Shown here: one piece after another, positions 23,092 through 33,300 of the stretch
Position numbering within the stretch: the first letter of the stretch is position 1
Layout: each line of letters opens with the position of its first letter
The notes under the pieces: model-generated
Told to the model about the DNA's origin: nothing
Databases searched by the model: none
What the model saw: only the letters and a program-made list of their open reading frames with translations
Made by a program: the position numbers and the translations under genes
Origin: Cycas panzhihuaensis
Lineage: Eukaryota; Cycadophyta
NCBI GenBank assembly: GCA_023213395.1
Contig: CM041465.1
Location: 220,603,741 to 220,667,740, forward strand
Length of the DNA: 64,000 bases
Reading direction: 5' to 3'

Positions 23092-25640
23092 ATGTGGATG
23101 CAATATTTCTCTAGTCACTTATGTGATCTTTCTCCTATCTTAGAAGAAACTTCATATTCCTTTATCCCCTCGTCTGATTCTAAATCAATGATGGAGGGAT
23201 ATCCATTAGAGTAGGAATATCATGCCTACATCTATGAATCTTAAGCTCAAACCTCTTATCCCTTTCAAGATCCCTCCTAAGAGGGCAAGGATCCCATTTC
23301 CTATTTGGGTGACTAAGAGCATCTAGATTTCCACCCATTCCCTATGCATGATATAGGTGCATCCACCTCAATGGAATACTATCTCCCCAATGAGAGTTCC
23401 CATGAGGATTGACTTATGGGTCTTGCTTTGTGTGAGGAGCCTTCCACCTTGTACAAATAGGTAGGAACCCCTCCTGTGGGTATAGTTGTGGTATTGCATC
23501 AATGCTTTGAATCCACAAGTACTTGACCATATCCTAAGTGGTTGGGAAACCTCCTTCATAGCATTACACTCTCCTTGTCTATATCCGTGCCTCCTATTTC
23601 ATCTCATCATTTTCCTACGCCAATGGTAGGACCTATTCCTATTGCTCCTTCTTCTTTATATATACCTCATAACCAAGGGTACTATAGAACATGCTCATAT
23701 CCTAAATTGGGTTAAGCATACCCCTCCCGAACCAGACAACCATGCCACAACTTGCCATGGTCTATATCCCTTTCACATGACCTAGGATACTCTTGCATCC
23801 CTAATCTTTAGGCCACGTGGGACCCATCCTTGTTTGCCCTCATCTATAACCTGTGGACTCTCCCCTCTACATACCTCTAGGGTATACATCTTAATCATGG
23901 GGGCATGGGTGGACAAACCCTCCCCCAATCTATGGGATGGATTCACTCCATCCTTATGGAGTTGCTCCTCCCATAGGTGGCCTGTATGGGAAAAACCCCA
24001 TGCTCTATCCTCTTTAATCATCCTTATATACAACTCCATATACAACACCATCCCAAGGAGGTTCCATTCCTCCTTACAACCCTTACTCTCATGCACCACC
24101 TCAACAAGGGGTATACCCTTGAGGCAGAACGGGACTATCTCACTTGCCTTCTTCTTATCCAACCTACCCTTAAATGGGAATGGCTCCCCCCACCAAGTAG
24201 GTGGGAATCCTTATTCCTTGTACACCTAAACCCCTTAAGGAGGAGCTAGATATCTATACTTGCCTCCTCCCTTACCTCTAGTTGACCCTTTAGTTCAACT
24301 AGGAATTTATCCTTTCATTGACTATAGGTCAACCCTACTTTTAATTAAGGCACTCAAGACCAACCTACTGCCTCACCCTCCTAAGGTGCCTAAATTCAAT
24401 GGCACCTCATAACTGGACCCAACTAAGCATGTCAGGGGCTTCACCATGGCGTGCATTGACTATTGGGCCTATGATCACATCCTTATGAAATTGTTTCCTC
24501 ATTCTTTTCAAGAAGATGCCCTAAAGTAGTTCTACCATCTCCCTACCCACTCCATCTTTTCCTTCTTGTAGCTTGTGGATGAGTTCATCAACTACTTTAA
24601 CGTGGCTTACCCCTTTGAGAGTGGGGTCAAATCCTTACTCTCTCTCAAACAAGGTCATGATGAAATGAATTATGACTTTATAAGGTATTTTCATGACCTC
24701 CTCCATTCTATGAAGGCTATGCCACCTAAAGAGTTGAGGAGGGATATTTTCATGAATGCCCTTAGACCTGAAGTCCATGTTGAAGCCCTCCAGATGGAGG
24801 TGATGACATGTGAGTCCACCATAGTAAAATGCTTGGTACTCAAGGCCATTGAGATCCAAGTAAGTATCAAGAAGCCTCTTAGGTCATTGCAACAATGCGA
24901 GGCTCCCCTCCGCCATGTGACCAAAGGCCCCAACAGCCTCCAAGGTCCTCTCCCAATATGACAAATAGAACCTTGGACCCTTTGATTTTAGCTATACATT
25001 TGTTCAAAGGTATGATAAAGGAGCTAAAGCTCCAACCATCCTAACCTTCTTCTAAGAACCATAGACCTATTCATTACCCATCCCAAACTACACCACCTAG
25101 AGGTAAGAACGTCCAAACTTCTCAAGGGAAGAAAGCATGACCTCCCCCTAAGAAGAAATGTTGTTTTGTCTATGGAGAGTGCCTCTATGAGGATTCACAA
25201 TGTTCAATGCAGCACCCTAAGCTCACCTCGCAATGTGACATCTCCTCTAAATAGGCTTCCAAACCTAACTTGGATTATAAAGATCCCTTCCCTAACCATA
25301 GGGAACACGATTGCTCCACCTGGAATATGAAAGGGGGGAATAAGGGATGATCCCCCACCCCACCTCCTAAGTAAATAAAGGGTAAGGGGGAAAAGGAATT
25401 TTCCTCGACCCTAAGCCTTCATTCTTGACCACCCTCTTCCTCTTAGTCCCAAAATAATGGGAAGATAGTCATTCAAATGCTTAAGACTACCCTGTTATAT
25501 CTAGTTACAAGGTCTCAAGCTGCTAGGGAGGCCACTAAAGCCTCTACCTCCTTAAAAAACCCTCATGTGGATAATCCATCCATGAAGATCCCTATGATCC
25601 CCAAGGCTATCCCTATCTACCCTAGATATTATGATTTTTA
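23092..25640 (+). pseudogene. gag of element B
   Basis: A start at 23,092 gives MWMQYFSSHLCDLSP and stays in the frame that aligns with D. A Pro/Ser-rich N-terminal region of about 450 codons follows. The gag domain is at about 24,400-24,960: DYWAYDHILMKLFP, LVDEFINYFNVAYPFESG, LSLKQGHDEMNYDFIRYFHD, CESTIVKCLVLKAIEIQ. A zinc-knuckle-like block (KKCCFVYGECLYEDSQC) is near 25,150-25,200. Stops include TAG at 24,527-24,529, where D keeps Trp (LKWFYRL), and TAG at 24,569-24,571. Frames on the minus strand here are shadows. Confidence 0.85.
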
Positions 25641-25644
25641 AAGG

Positions 25645-26300
25645 GTGCTTCCTCAACCCACCAAGAAGGGGAAGCCCTTCTCGATCATTGACAGGCTACA
25701 CACTATAGCCACAGTAATATCCATGATGGATGTCTTGTGTAGTTGCCTCAAGCAATGTACCCTCTTCTTGGAGGCCCTAGGTCATAGTGATGACCTAATC
25801 CATTTGGTGGGCACTACCTCAAATGAGGTGCCCCTTATCACTTTAAACTTTAAGGACCTGCTTCCAACCAATGAAAGGGAATACCAATGGTATTACCTTT
25901 TCACCATCAGCATAGACACCCTTGATTATACCTTAAAGAGGATCGTTGTAGATAATAGCTCCTCAGTTAATGCCATGCCTATTTACATGGTGGAAGAACT
26001 AGGGTTAAGAGTCCTTGAACTGATTACATAGAGGTGCCAAGGCTATGATGGTAGCGAAAAGGCACGCTTGGGAATCGTATCAATCCCCCTTACTCTAGAA
26101 GCCAAGATTATCTTAATATACATCGTAGTGATTAACATAGATATGGACTACATCTCTTATTGGGACATCCTTGGCTCGATCAGATAGAAGCCATCTGCTC
26201 ATCCTGATGGGGGTAGCTCAAGATTGCCCATGAAGGGCAAATAAAGGTGGTCCTTTGAGAGCCACCTCTTACTCAATCTTCTCATCAGCCTTGTTAGGCA
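25645..26300 (+). pseudogene. Aspartic protease of element B
   Basis: QPTKKGKPFSIIDRLHTIA opens the conserved region, followed by CLKQCTLFLEALG, VPLITLNFKDLLPTNERE, YYLFTISIDT and the active-site block IVVDNSSSVNAMPIYMVEEL. The triplet reads DNS, against DSG in D and DNG in C, so the Gly is lost. ISYWDILGSI corresponds to YNILLGRPWI and is degraded. A stop ends the open stretch at 26,031. Confidence 0.85.
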
Positions 26301-27929
26301 ATTTTTACATCAACCCAAGAGGTTGAGGATTCATCCCCTTAGTCGATTGTCTACCCCTCGAGTGGCCAAGTACCCAGGTAGTAGGAGAAGTACCTTCATT
26401 CTCCCTTAATCTCATTCATTTCACCCATATTAGCATGGGGAGTTATGGATATTTTTCCATTATGAGCGACCATAAGTATGGCAATTAGTGCGAAGATCCC
26501 CCTCATACCATATCCCTCCTTAATGTGTGAATGGGTACCTCATTCATCCCCCTCAAAGCCCTATGTTCTGATCTAGGGCATCACATGAGGATCCTACCTC
26601 CTTTGTCTAGTTTAAGGAACCACATACCATTGAATTTGTTGCATGCACAAGCCCCCAACCTATCCAGCTACCTTCTACTCCCTAATCCTCATCGTCCTCC
26701 ATAGATGACAAGGATGAGGGGTTGTCTTTTTCCCATGACAAACCCATAATTTGTGATTTTGATCCTAATCAGCTCCCACCTCCATGAGCTAGGATGTAGT
26801 AGCATAGGAGGATACCCTCCAACTCCTCTGAGGAGTCTCTTGAGTATGTAGATTGGTGGATTGACCATTATAGACCCATCACCCCTTTATCACCTTATCC
26901 TATACTCTTGCCAAGCAAGACTATCCACAGGATAGATTACTTTGAGAATGATGAGGCTTTATTGGAACACTTAGTGGGTTTCATACCCAACCTACCTTTC
27001 GGTCACCATAAACTTGGTTTCTAGAAGTGTTAAGCTCTAGTGTCACCCCTTGCTTACCTAAACTAGCCAGAGACCCTTCCTCTCCCTTCAATTAATCAAG
27101 GCCCCCTTCACTTCAAGGAAGGAAATACCATGTAAGTTGGGATGACCAAGTACATCATCCTCATCCTAAGTAAGATGATCAAGGTTGGAATGGAGTGTTC
27201 ACCCCAAGAGATGGATGAATACACCCTTTTATTCTAAGATTTTTGAGATATATTCGCATGGGACTACTTAGATATGAAGGGGATAGACCCTTCCATCGTC
27301 ACTTATAACCTCACCACTATCTCGAGTGCTCACCCCGTGTGTTAAAAGTAGTGCCCCCTATACCCTAAATTCTCTATAGCTGTTAAGATGGAAGTAGAGA
27401 AGCTATGGGATAATTAGGATATGCATTGATTTCTAAGATATTAACAATGATTTTCCCAAGGATGACTTTCCCTTATCATTCATTAAACAAAGCATTAATT
27501 GTACAATAGGTTTTGAAGTTATGTCCTTAATGGATAGTTTCTCTAGATATAACCAAATCCATATATCCCCTAAAGACCATCACAAGATGGCCTTCACCAC
27601 ACTGTGGGGAACATTTACCTATAAGGCCATTCCCTTTGGTCTAAAGAATGTAGGTATCACTTATTAAAGGGCAATGCTATTTATTTTCCACAATCTCATA
27701 AACAAGACCCTTGAGGTCTTTATGGATGACATGATGGGCCTCTCATGAAAGAGGACTACCCCTCCTATGGACTATTGTGCTATCTTCATGAGGTGCCACA
27801 AATATCATGTTAGCCTAAACCCACTCAAATGTATTTTTATGGTGACGGCAGGCAAGCTCCTTAGATTCCTTGTCTCCAAACATGTGATTCAGATTGACCT
27901 TGATAAGGTTAAAGCCATTGTTGACATGT
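26301..27929 (+). pseudogene. Reverse transcriptase of element B, N-terminal part
   Basis: After a variable acidic linker (26,640-26,900), the block DIFAWDYLDMKGIDPSIVT lies near 27,245-27,300. Then come MDSFSRYNQIHISPKDHHK, MAFTTLWGTFTYKAIPFGLK, LFIFHNLINKTLEVF and FMDDMM (near 27,718-27,735), HVSLNPLKCIF and QIDLDKVKAIVDM at 27,890-27,929. The catalytic F-x-DD is kept. The frame stops exactly where chromovirus E is inserted and continues at 48,115 with PPLRIH. Stops and a few frameshifts are present. Confidence 0.88.
27925..27929. repeat. Left target-site duplication of element E (CATGT)
   Basis: CATGT here matches CATGC at 48,115-48,119, differing by one C/T transition. It lies inside the RT codons of B (VDM-PP). 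Confidence 0.88.
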
Positions 27930-28165
27930 TGTAATAGACCTATTATGTTACTGAAAGATGAAATCAAAAATATGAGAGGATGTCCGCACACACTGATTAG
28001 TAAGATGAATGATTTATATTGAATAGAATAATAATTGGTGATACATATTATAGTTAGGGTCAATTTTATATGTATATCGTGCCCTTTCACAAAAGGTTAT
28101 GTCTTTTCAATGACACCCATTCATTTAACAATGATTAATTAACCCTTTTAAGAAGGTTCATAATA
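27930..28165 (-). repeat. 3' LTR of chromovirus E
   Basis: It is 236 bp, the same length as the 5' copy at 47,879-48,114, and about 90% identical by eye. On the plus strand it begins TGTAATAGACC and ends TTCATAATA (CA decayed to TA). Confidence 0.93.
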
Positions 28166-28178
28166 ATTCCTCCCTCTT
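28166..28178 (-). other. Polypurine tract of chromovirus E
   Basis: Minus-strand AAGAGGGAGGAAT lies directly upstream of the 3' LTR. Confidence 0.8.
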
Positions 28179-28199
28179 AATATGTTTTGCCCATGAAAC

Positions 28200-28345
28200 T
28201 CTCTTTTCTCAAATTAGGATGAAGTTTGATAAAATCGGAGGATTCCTAGGAAACATCTTCGAGAGGCAATTGTTTCCATTTGACCAAGTATTCTTGAATA
28301 GTCTTTAATTGCAACTAACATTCTTGAACTTTAAGGATAGCTTCT
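28200..28345 (-). pseudogene. Chromodomain at the C-terminus of E integrase
   Basis: The frame reads EYLVKWKQLPLEDVS, a stop for the expected Trp, then ESSDFIKLHPNL. This is the core of a chromodomain (usual form LVKWKGLPxxxATWE). The segment before it, SLLDEEGKLILLPEAILKVQE, is the usual lead-in for plant chromoviruses. The domain is thought to direct integration to particular histone marks. The last aromatic-cage Trp is the residue turned into a stop. Confidence 0.82.
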
Positions 28346-29209
28346 GGTAATAAGATTAATTTTCCTTCTTCATCTAAGAGGGATAATTTTGTCTGTACCT
28401 ATACATGATTTTTAAATTTTTTTTTGACAAGATACACAAAATATATTATGTAATTTAGAAGTTAGAAGTTTTAAGACATAAGCCATTTCTCCATTTTTTT
28501 GTTTAACCCAAAGAGGCCCATATAATTAAAGACTCAATTTCTCCTTTCAAGAATTTTTTAATGATGCTTGCTTGTATGGTTGTAGTCTCACATAGACCCA
28601 ATCTCCAACTTCGAATATTATTTTTGTACGATGTTTATCAACTTGTTGTTTTATATGATTTCTTAGTTCTTCTAAATGTCACTTTAATATTTGAATGGTG
28701 TTTTATGATTCTTGGAGATAATTATGAATTATCGAAACCTTATTATCCTTATTTAACCAATCCATCAATTGAGTAAGTTGATAGTCATACAATGTTTGAT
28801 ATGGGGTCATTTTAATGGATGAATGAAAAGAAAAATTGTATTAAGCTTTAGCTAAATGTGGTCATTTAGCCCATGAATTCTATTTATCTACTACATAATT
28901 TCACAAATAATTCTCTAAACATTTATTAACCACTTCAGTCTATCTATTTATTTGTGGATGATAACTGGTACTCATCTCCAGATTTGTACCCACTTGCTGA
29001 AACATTTTCTAGTAGAAATGACTTAGAAATTTGGGATCTCACATCGCGATATTAGTGCTGCAATCCATATAATTTATGAATTTCTTTGACAAATACTTCA
29101 GCCAGTTGTTGAGCTTTATAATTAGATTGAATGGGTATAAAATAAGCAAATTTTGTTAAATGATCTATAATCACATAAATAACATCTTTCCCTTCTAATT
29201 TTAGTAGAC
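28346..29209 (-). pseudogene. Integrase of E, catalytic core and C-terminal part
   Basis: The frame restarts at the right edge with GLLKLEGKDVIYVIIDHL, then TKFAYFIPIQSNYKAQQLAE, VFVKEIHKLYGLQH, a TDREVVNKCLENYL-like block carrying the catalytic Glu, MTPYQTLYDYQ and VGDWVYVRLQPYKQASLKN. The N-terminal half with the zinc finger is on the far side of element C at 42,954-43,450. A frameshift or stop lies near 29,050. Confidence 0.85.
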
Positions 29210-29214
29210 CAGTG
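29210..29214. repeat. Left target-site duplication of element C (CAGTG)
   Basis: CAGTG is repeated at 42,949-42,953. Joining the flanks at this 5-mer restores the E integrase frame. It overlaps by two bases the TG and CA that would be canonical LTR ends, so the exact LTR edge is uncertain by about two bases on each side. Confidence 0.8.
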
Positions 29215-31159
29215 GAATCACGTCTATGGGATGGCAACTATACCTGGTTGGGATTAGGTTGGTCAATGGAAGGCTCTGGAATATAGAGTCAATCCAACAA
29301 GTGAAGGAAATCACCCACACAGGGCATCCGTGTGTTAGAATACAGGTTCAGGATCCACGAATGGTGCACAACTTCTCTCTAAGTAACTCAGTTTTAGTTT
29401 TGGGGGTAGCGCGAGCGAGGGATATCCTCAGTTTCCTGAGTAACCTCAAGATGTAGGTCTTCCTGCCCTTGGATGGCTGGAAGAGAAGGGGAAAAACCAA
29501 ATGAGGGAATGGATCCTCATGGAAAATGGAGATATACAAATGGGATATATGTTGGCAAGTGACACGGGAGGTACATGCTTGCAAGGATGGTGTTGGATAA
29601 CCACCTAGTGCACTAGACTAACCCAAAGGAGAAGATGTCAAGATTGTTTAGCTAAGGTGGGTGTAATGGGGTTAGAGGAGGATGTGCTAGGGGATCAATC
29701 CTCCTTAGGCTAACCCACCTAAAGTGAGTTTAGTAGGATGAAAGATGATGGAAAATGAAGCTTTCACCATCCCACGTGTGAAGGGTTCAACCTTCGATGT
29801 GTGATGGTGAAATAATATCTAACTAATTATGTGTGTAAACAAGAGACAAAGAAATTGTATAAAAAATAATAAATATGCTCTTATTTACTCTCAAATGTAA
29901 GTCCTCACTCTCTTTTCACTTTAAACAGGAGAAAAGGGAATGAATAAGATGAACTAATCAAGCATAAAAGATAGGAAATATGTTGGTGCCCCCTGTATGT
30001 GATGGAAAACTGTAAAATGAAAGATATATGAAGTAATCCAATCTATTTTAGGGAAGCTAAAAGAAACAAAATGAAACAAACATGTGGTGGAACCTACTAT
30101 GGCTGGATTAGTAACAGGTCTTCCTGAGAAAATGGTAGAAAAGGATAGATCTATGAGGCTTATAGGTGGATCCATGTAAGAGCTATGAAACCTAAAGAGA
30201 AGCTTGGTGAAACTTGATGATTATGCGTGGAGGTGGGACTTGGAGCATGTTCTTTCTTAGAGAAGCTTGTTCTTGAGCTTACTACTACAGATCTGAGCTA
30301 GAAAAGGTAGATCTCAGGCTAGTACATAGGTATCTCAAATGTTGCAGGGCATTCTTGTAAAAAACTACCTGTGAAAATAGGAGAGGAGAGGAGAATAAAT
30401 GGAAGAAGAGATGGAAAATGAAGTGTTTTTGGGTTTTATACCTAATCCTAGCTTAATTAGATGATTAGGATTAGGCTAGGACTCAGGGGATGACTAAGCC
30501 ACATGGTAGTTTCATGAAAAAAGTGAAATTTTCTACAGTAGATTTAAAAAAATGATTTGTGATAGCTACCACATGGCAAACTTCATGGTACCACGAAGTT
30601 TACCATGGTATTGTGACATTTGTCATGGTGCAGTGAAAGAAGCAAAAATAAGAGAAGAAAAGGTACCTGGGAGTTCTAAAGGAGGGTACTCCAAGCCTAA
30701 GAGGGGCTGGCCCTCTGTCCAAGTGGATAAGGACAGTCATATAGAAGGGATGACCTAAACTGGATGGGGTACCAGAGAGGTAGGGTTCCCAGGAAGCTGG
30801 CAAATGGATAGGAATGCACTAATCGTACCTAGCGGGACACTAAGAGTTGTGAGATGGCAATGAGGGTGTGAACGAATCACATGGGCTAGGTGACACTTGG
30901 GACAACATGGAGGTGCATAGGAGGGTTATGGAGTGCAATGGGGATGCATGTCCCGCAGATCGTCATAGGTTGAAAAAGTGTCAAGCAATATGATCAAGCA
31001 ACGGATGCAAGATGATCACTCAAATGTATTAGTCAGTCATGCAATAAAAGGATGCTTTGGTTTACCTTTATATATAAGTAGCAAAGGTAAAGGATATAAG
31101 CATACCTGTACTTACCTAAGTCGACTTGCCAAGAACTCATTCCCGGTAGCCGATAAACA
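29213..31159 (-). repeat. 3' LTR of element C
   Basis: It is alignable with 39,836-42,950, with about 29 differences in the first 240 bp by eye, nearly all transitions. It is about 1.2 kb shorter: sequence between about 29,970 and 29,985 here corresponds to about 40,580-41,770 in the other copy. On the minus strand it begins TGTTTATCGGC after the PPT. Frames in it (for example 30,552-30,758) are chance openings. Confidence 0.92.
30572..30607. repeat. 36-bp palindrome in C's 3' LTR
   Basis: Arms CATGGCAAACTTC and GAAGTTTACCATG surround ATGGTACCAC. It is almost perfectly self-complementary, and the mismatches are C/T or G/A steps. Copies are at 42,359-42,394 (C 5' LTR) and 58,386-58,409 (core only, D 5' LTR). 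Confidence 0.75.
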
Positions 31160-31169
31160 CTACCCCCTT
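31160..31169 (-). other. Polypurine tract of element C
   Basis: Minus-strand AAGGGGGTAG immediately precedes the 3' LTR start TGTTTATCGG. It matches B's AAGGGGGGCAG at 54,888-54,898. Confidence 0.85.
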
Positions 31170-31784
31170 GGCAGAAGAACCTTATAGCTCGGACGCATAA
31201 TGCGACGGTGAATGCTGGCAATACAATGGTAGTAACATATATATACAATAAATATAATAATGGTGAGAGTCAAGGGTGACGATGAGTGTCGTGGCAGAAC
31301 ATATAGGTGTAGAGGCAAGGACGAGATAACATAAGGGCTGCCTATGTGTTGTCGTATAGATAACAAGCAATGATAGCAGATGAGGGGGGTGCCCCTATCG
31401 TAAGAGTACAATGGAAGGGTGGTGAGGACCACACATATAACCAGACAAATGTCATGAATAAGGTGCTATGCATAGAAGATAAGTCAACACTAGTGGGAGT
31501 TATGTGAAGGAAACAAACCTGGTGGTCACCATAGTTTAACCTCATTAACGGCCAACTTTCAGAGGTGTGAACAGATCGTGATGTGAAGGACAAGATGACT
31601 CGAGACTTGGGTGCTTGGGTGACTAGACAAGTCTTTCAAGATGGGTCACTAAGGAGAGGGAGACAACGCTCAAGGACGAGACAAACTAGATTGTCTGCCT
31701 CAGCATTGAGAGCCTAAGGAATGTGTTGGATGTCAACGGATGAAAAATAAGTCAACAAGGATCTGGCAGTCAAGGTGAGGGTTC
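31170..31784. other. Noncoding 3' tail of element C
   Basis: No coding frame is recognised. It contains one unit of the TAGTTTAACCTCATTAAC repeat (about 31,531-31,548) that is tandemly amplified in element A. Confidence 0.6.
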
Positions 31785-32062
31785 TCATACATGGGCTCTG
31801 CACTTGGTAAACCTAGGTGAGATGAGACACCACAACTTGAGAGTCACAGAAAAGAATGACGAGTCCATGGTGGAAGCGTAATGCACTAGTAAGGGCTTCA
31901 ATACAGCTGTATACTCAGTTTCATTATTAGTGGCCTTAGGAAAGAAGACCCCAGAACGTATGAAGTCATGTCTGGAAGGGTCATGGAGAATCCACACAGC
32001 AGCAGAAGGTCCTGGGTTGCTGCGGCTTCCACCGTCAGTGAAGATGAGTAACGCTATGACAA
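31785..32062 (-). pseudogene. Archaeal-type RNase H (aRNH) of element C
   Basis: The frame reads ALLIFTDGGSRSNPGPSAAV, WILHDPSRHDFIRSGVFFPK and ATNNETEYTAVLKPLL, then degrades where the DSQLVV motif is expected. FTDGG and NNETEY (catalytic Glu kept) are the diagnostic blocks. It lies between the antisense ORF and the PPT, the same position as in B. In A the same domain also follows integrase. Confidence 0.75.
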
Positions 32063-33300
32063 AAGGAATGGAGGTCTCGGTAGAGAAAGTGCTGATATGA
32101 TCAGTAAGTAAAGAAGACTCAAACGATATGAAACTGTCATAAGAAACTCATGTGGCTATCAATGAAGGCCACGTAGGGTAAGAAGACCCAGAAATGAGGC
32201 TACCCAAGGGCGAAGAAGACTATCTAGAAGACAGGAAAGAACCGGCAGCAAAAAGGACACTTTAAGGGTGCCAAAGGTCACTTAAGGAAGCGAAGCGCAG
32301 TCTCAAGTGGGGGGAACGCTTCCTTTGGGAGCCTTAGAGGTGTGAACAGGCATAAAAAATGGGTTTAGGATGGCGACACGAGCCAAATGAGTATACACTC
32401 AAGTATATATAGAGGTAGCACATAAAACGAGGCAAAAGGGACCTCGTGAGGCTAAAGAGGGGGGTACCATAAATGCACCTGAAGGGTAAGGAGAAAAGAG
32501 GGCCACAAAGGCGAAACAGGAGACAAGCCCAGAAGGCAAAGATGATTAGAAGAGGGAGATGGTCCCAAGGGTTATCACGGTGAGAGAAACGGAAGAGGTG
32601 CCTATCGGGGCCCTTAGTTATATAAGGAAAACTCGGTGAAAATGGGATTCATTTCATAGGCTTAAAATCAATTCAGAGCCCTTCTCCTTACACAGCGAAG
32701 CACTGCCTGACTTCAGAGGCACACAAAGAGAGATCAGACCATTAAATCGGGATACAGAGACAGCTAGTGAGATCGAGGAGATAAGATGGCAGTAGCGAGG
32801 TTGGATCCAGTGAGTAGATTGCCCTTTCTCTAACCCATCTTGTCATTTAAATTAAATGACCTTTTAACTGCTTTTTACTGTAATTTCCAGACCCTTATGG
32901 GCAAATGGTGATCTCCTAGAGTCTGAATTAGACCCAGCAGGAGGGAGGACCAGGGCATTATGTAGCCCTGGTCTTAGTAGGCCTGAGCATGGCCCACCCA
33001 GATTTAAAAAATTTAGATTTTTTGGTGGAAAACCCCCCCAAATGTGGGGGTATCACTAGCCCCACGATAAAGATCAATGAGGCCCCATGCTAAAGTCTGT
33101 GGTACCATACAGTTTAGTACAGTGCAGAGGCAGATAATTGAAAACATAAAGGATGGCCTGCAGGAGTACTAAACCTCAACTGGGAAGGAGTGAGGGGCAG
33201 TCCTGAAGGTAGGCAGGTAGGTTTAGATGAGTTTTGTCTAGTTTTTTGGGGTGTTTTACAGGCAGTTATTACGATAGACAACCGTGAAAATATAGGGGTG
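32063..33300. other. Region upstream of the antisense ORF in element C
   Basis: There is no strong coding frame until about 33,190. A palindrome (GACCAGGGC, 8-nt loop, GCCCTGGTC) lies at 32,948-32,973, at the place homologous to B's palindrome at 53,006-53,029. A plus-strand ATG at 32,786 is followed by GTGAGT at 32,811 and TTTCCAG ending at 32,890. This could be a short first exon and intron of the antisense gene, but B shows no clear counterpart. Confidence 0.45.
32948..32973. repeat. Palindrome upstream of the antisense ORF in C
   Basis: Perfect 9-nt arms GACCAGGGC and GCCCTGGTC flank an 8-nt loop. The surrounding sequence is homologous to B at about 53,000-53,060 on the opposite strand. 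Confidence 0.65.

Noticed and set aside
23834-24249. Two long plus-strand frames of 131 and 90 codons as new proteins
   Set aside because: They overlap the gag N-terminal region of B in competing frames. The low-complexity Pro/Ser-coding DNA stays open by chance, and neither matches D or C in that frame.
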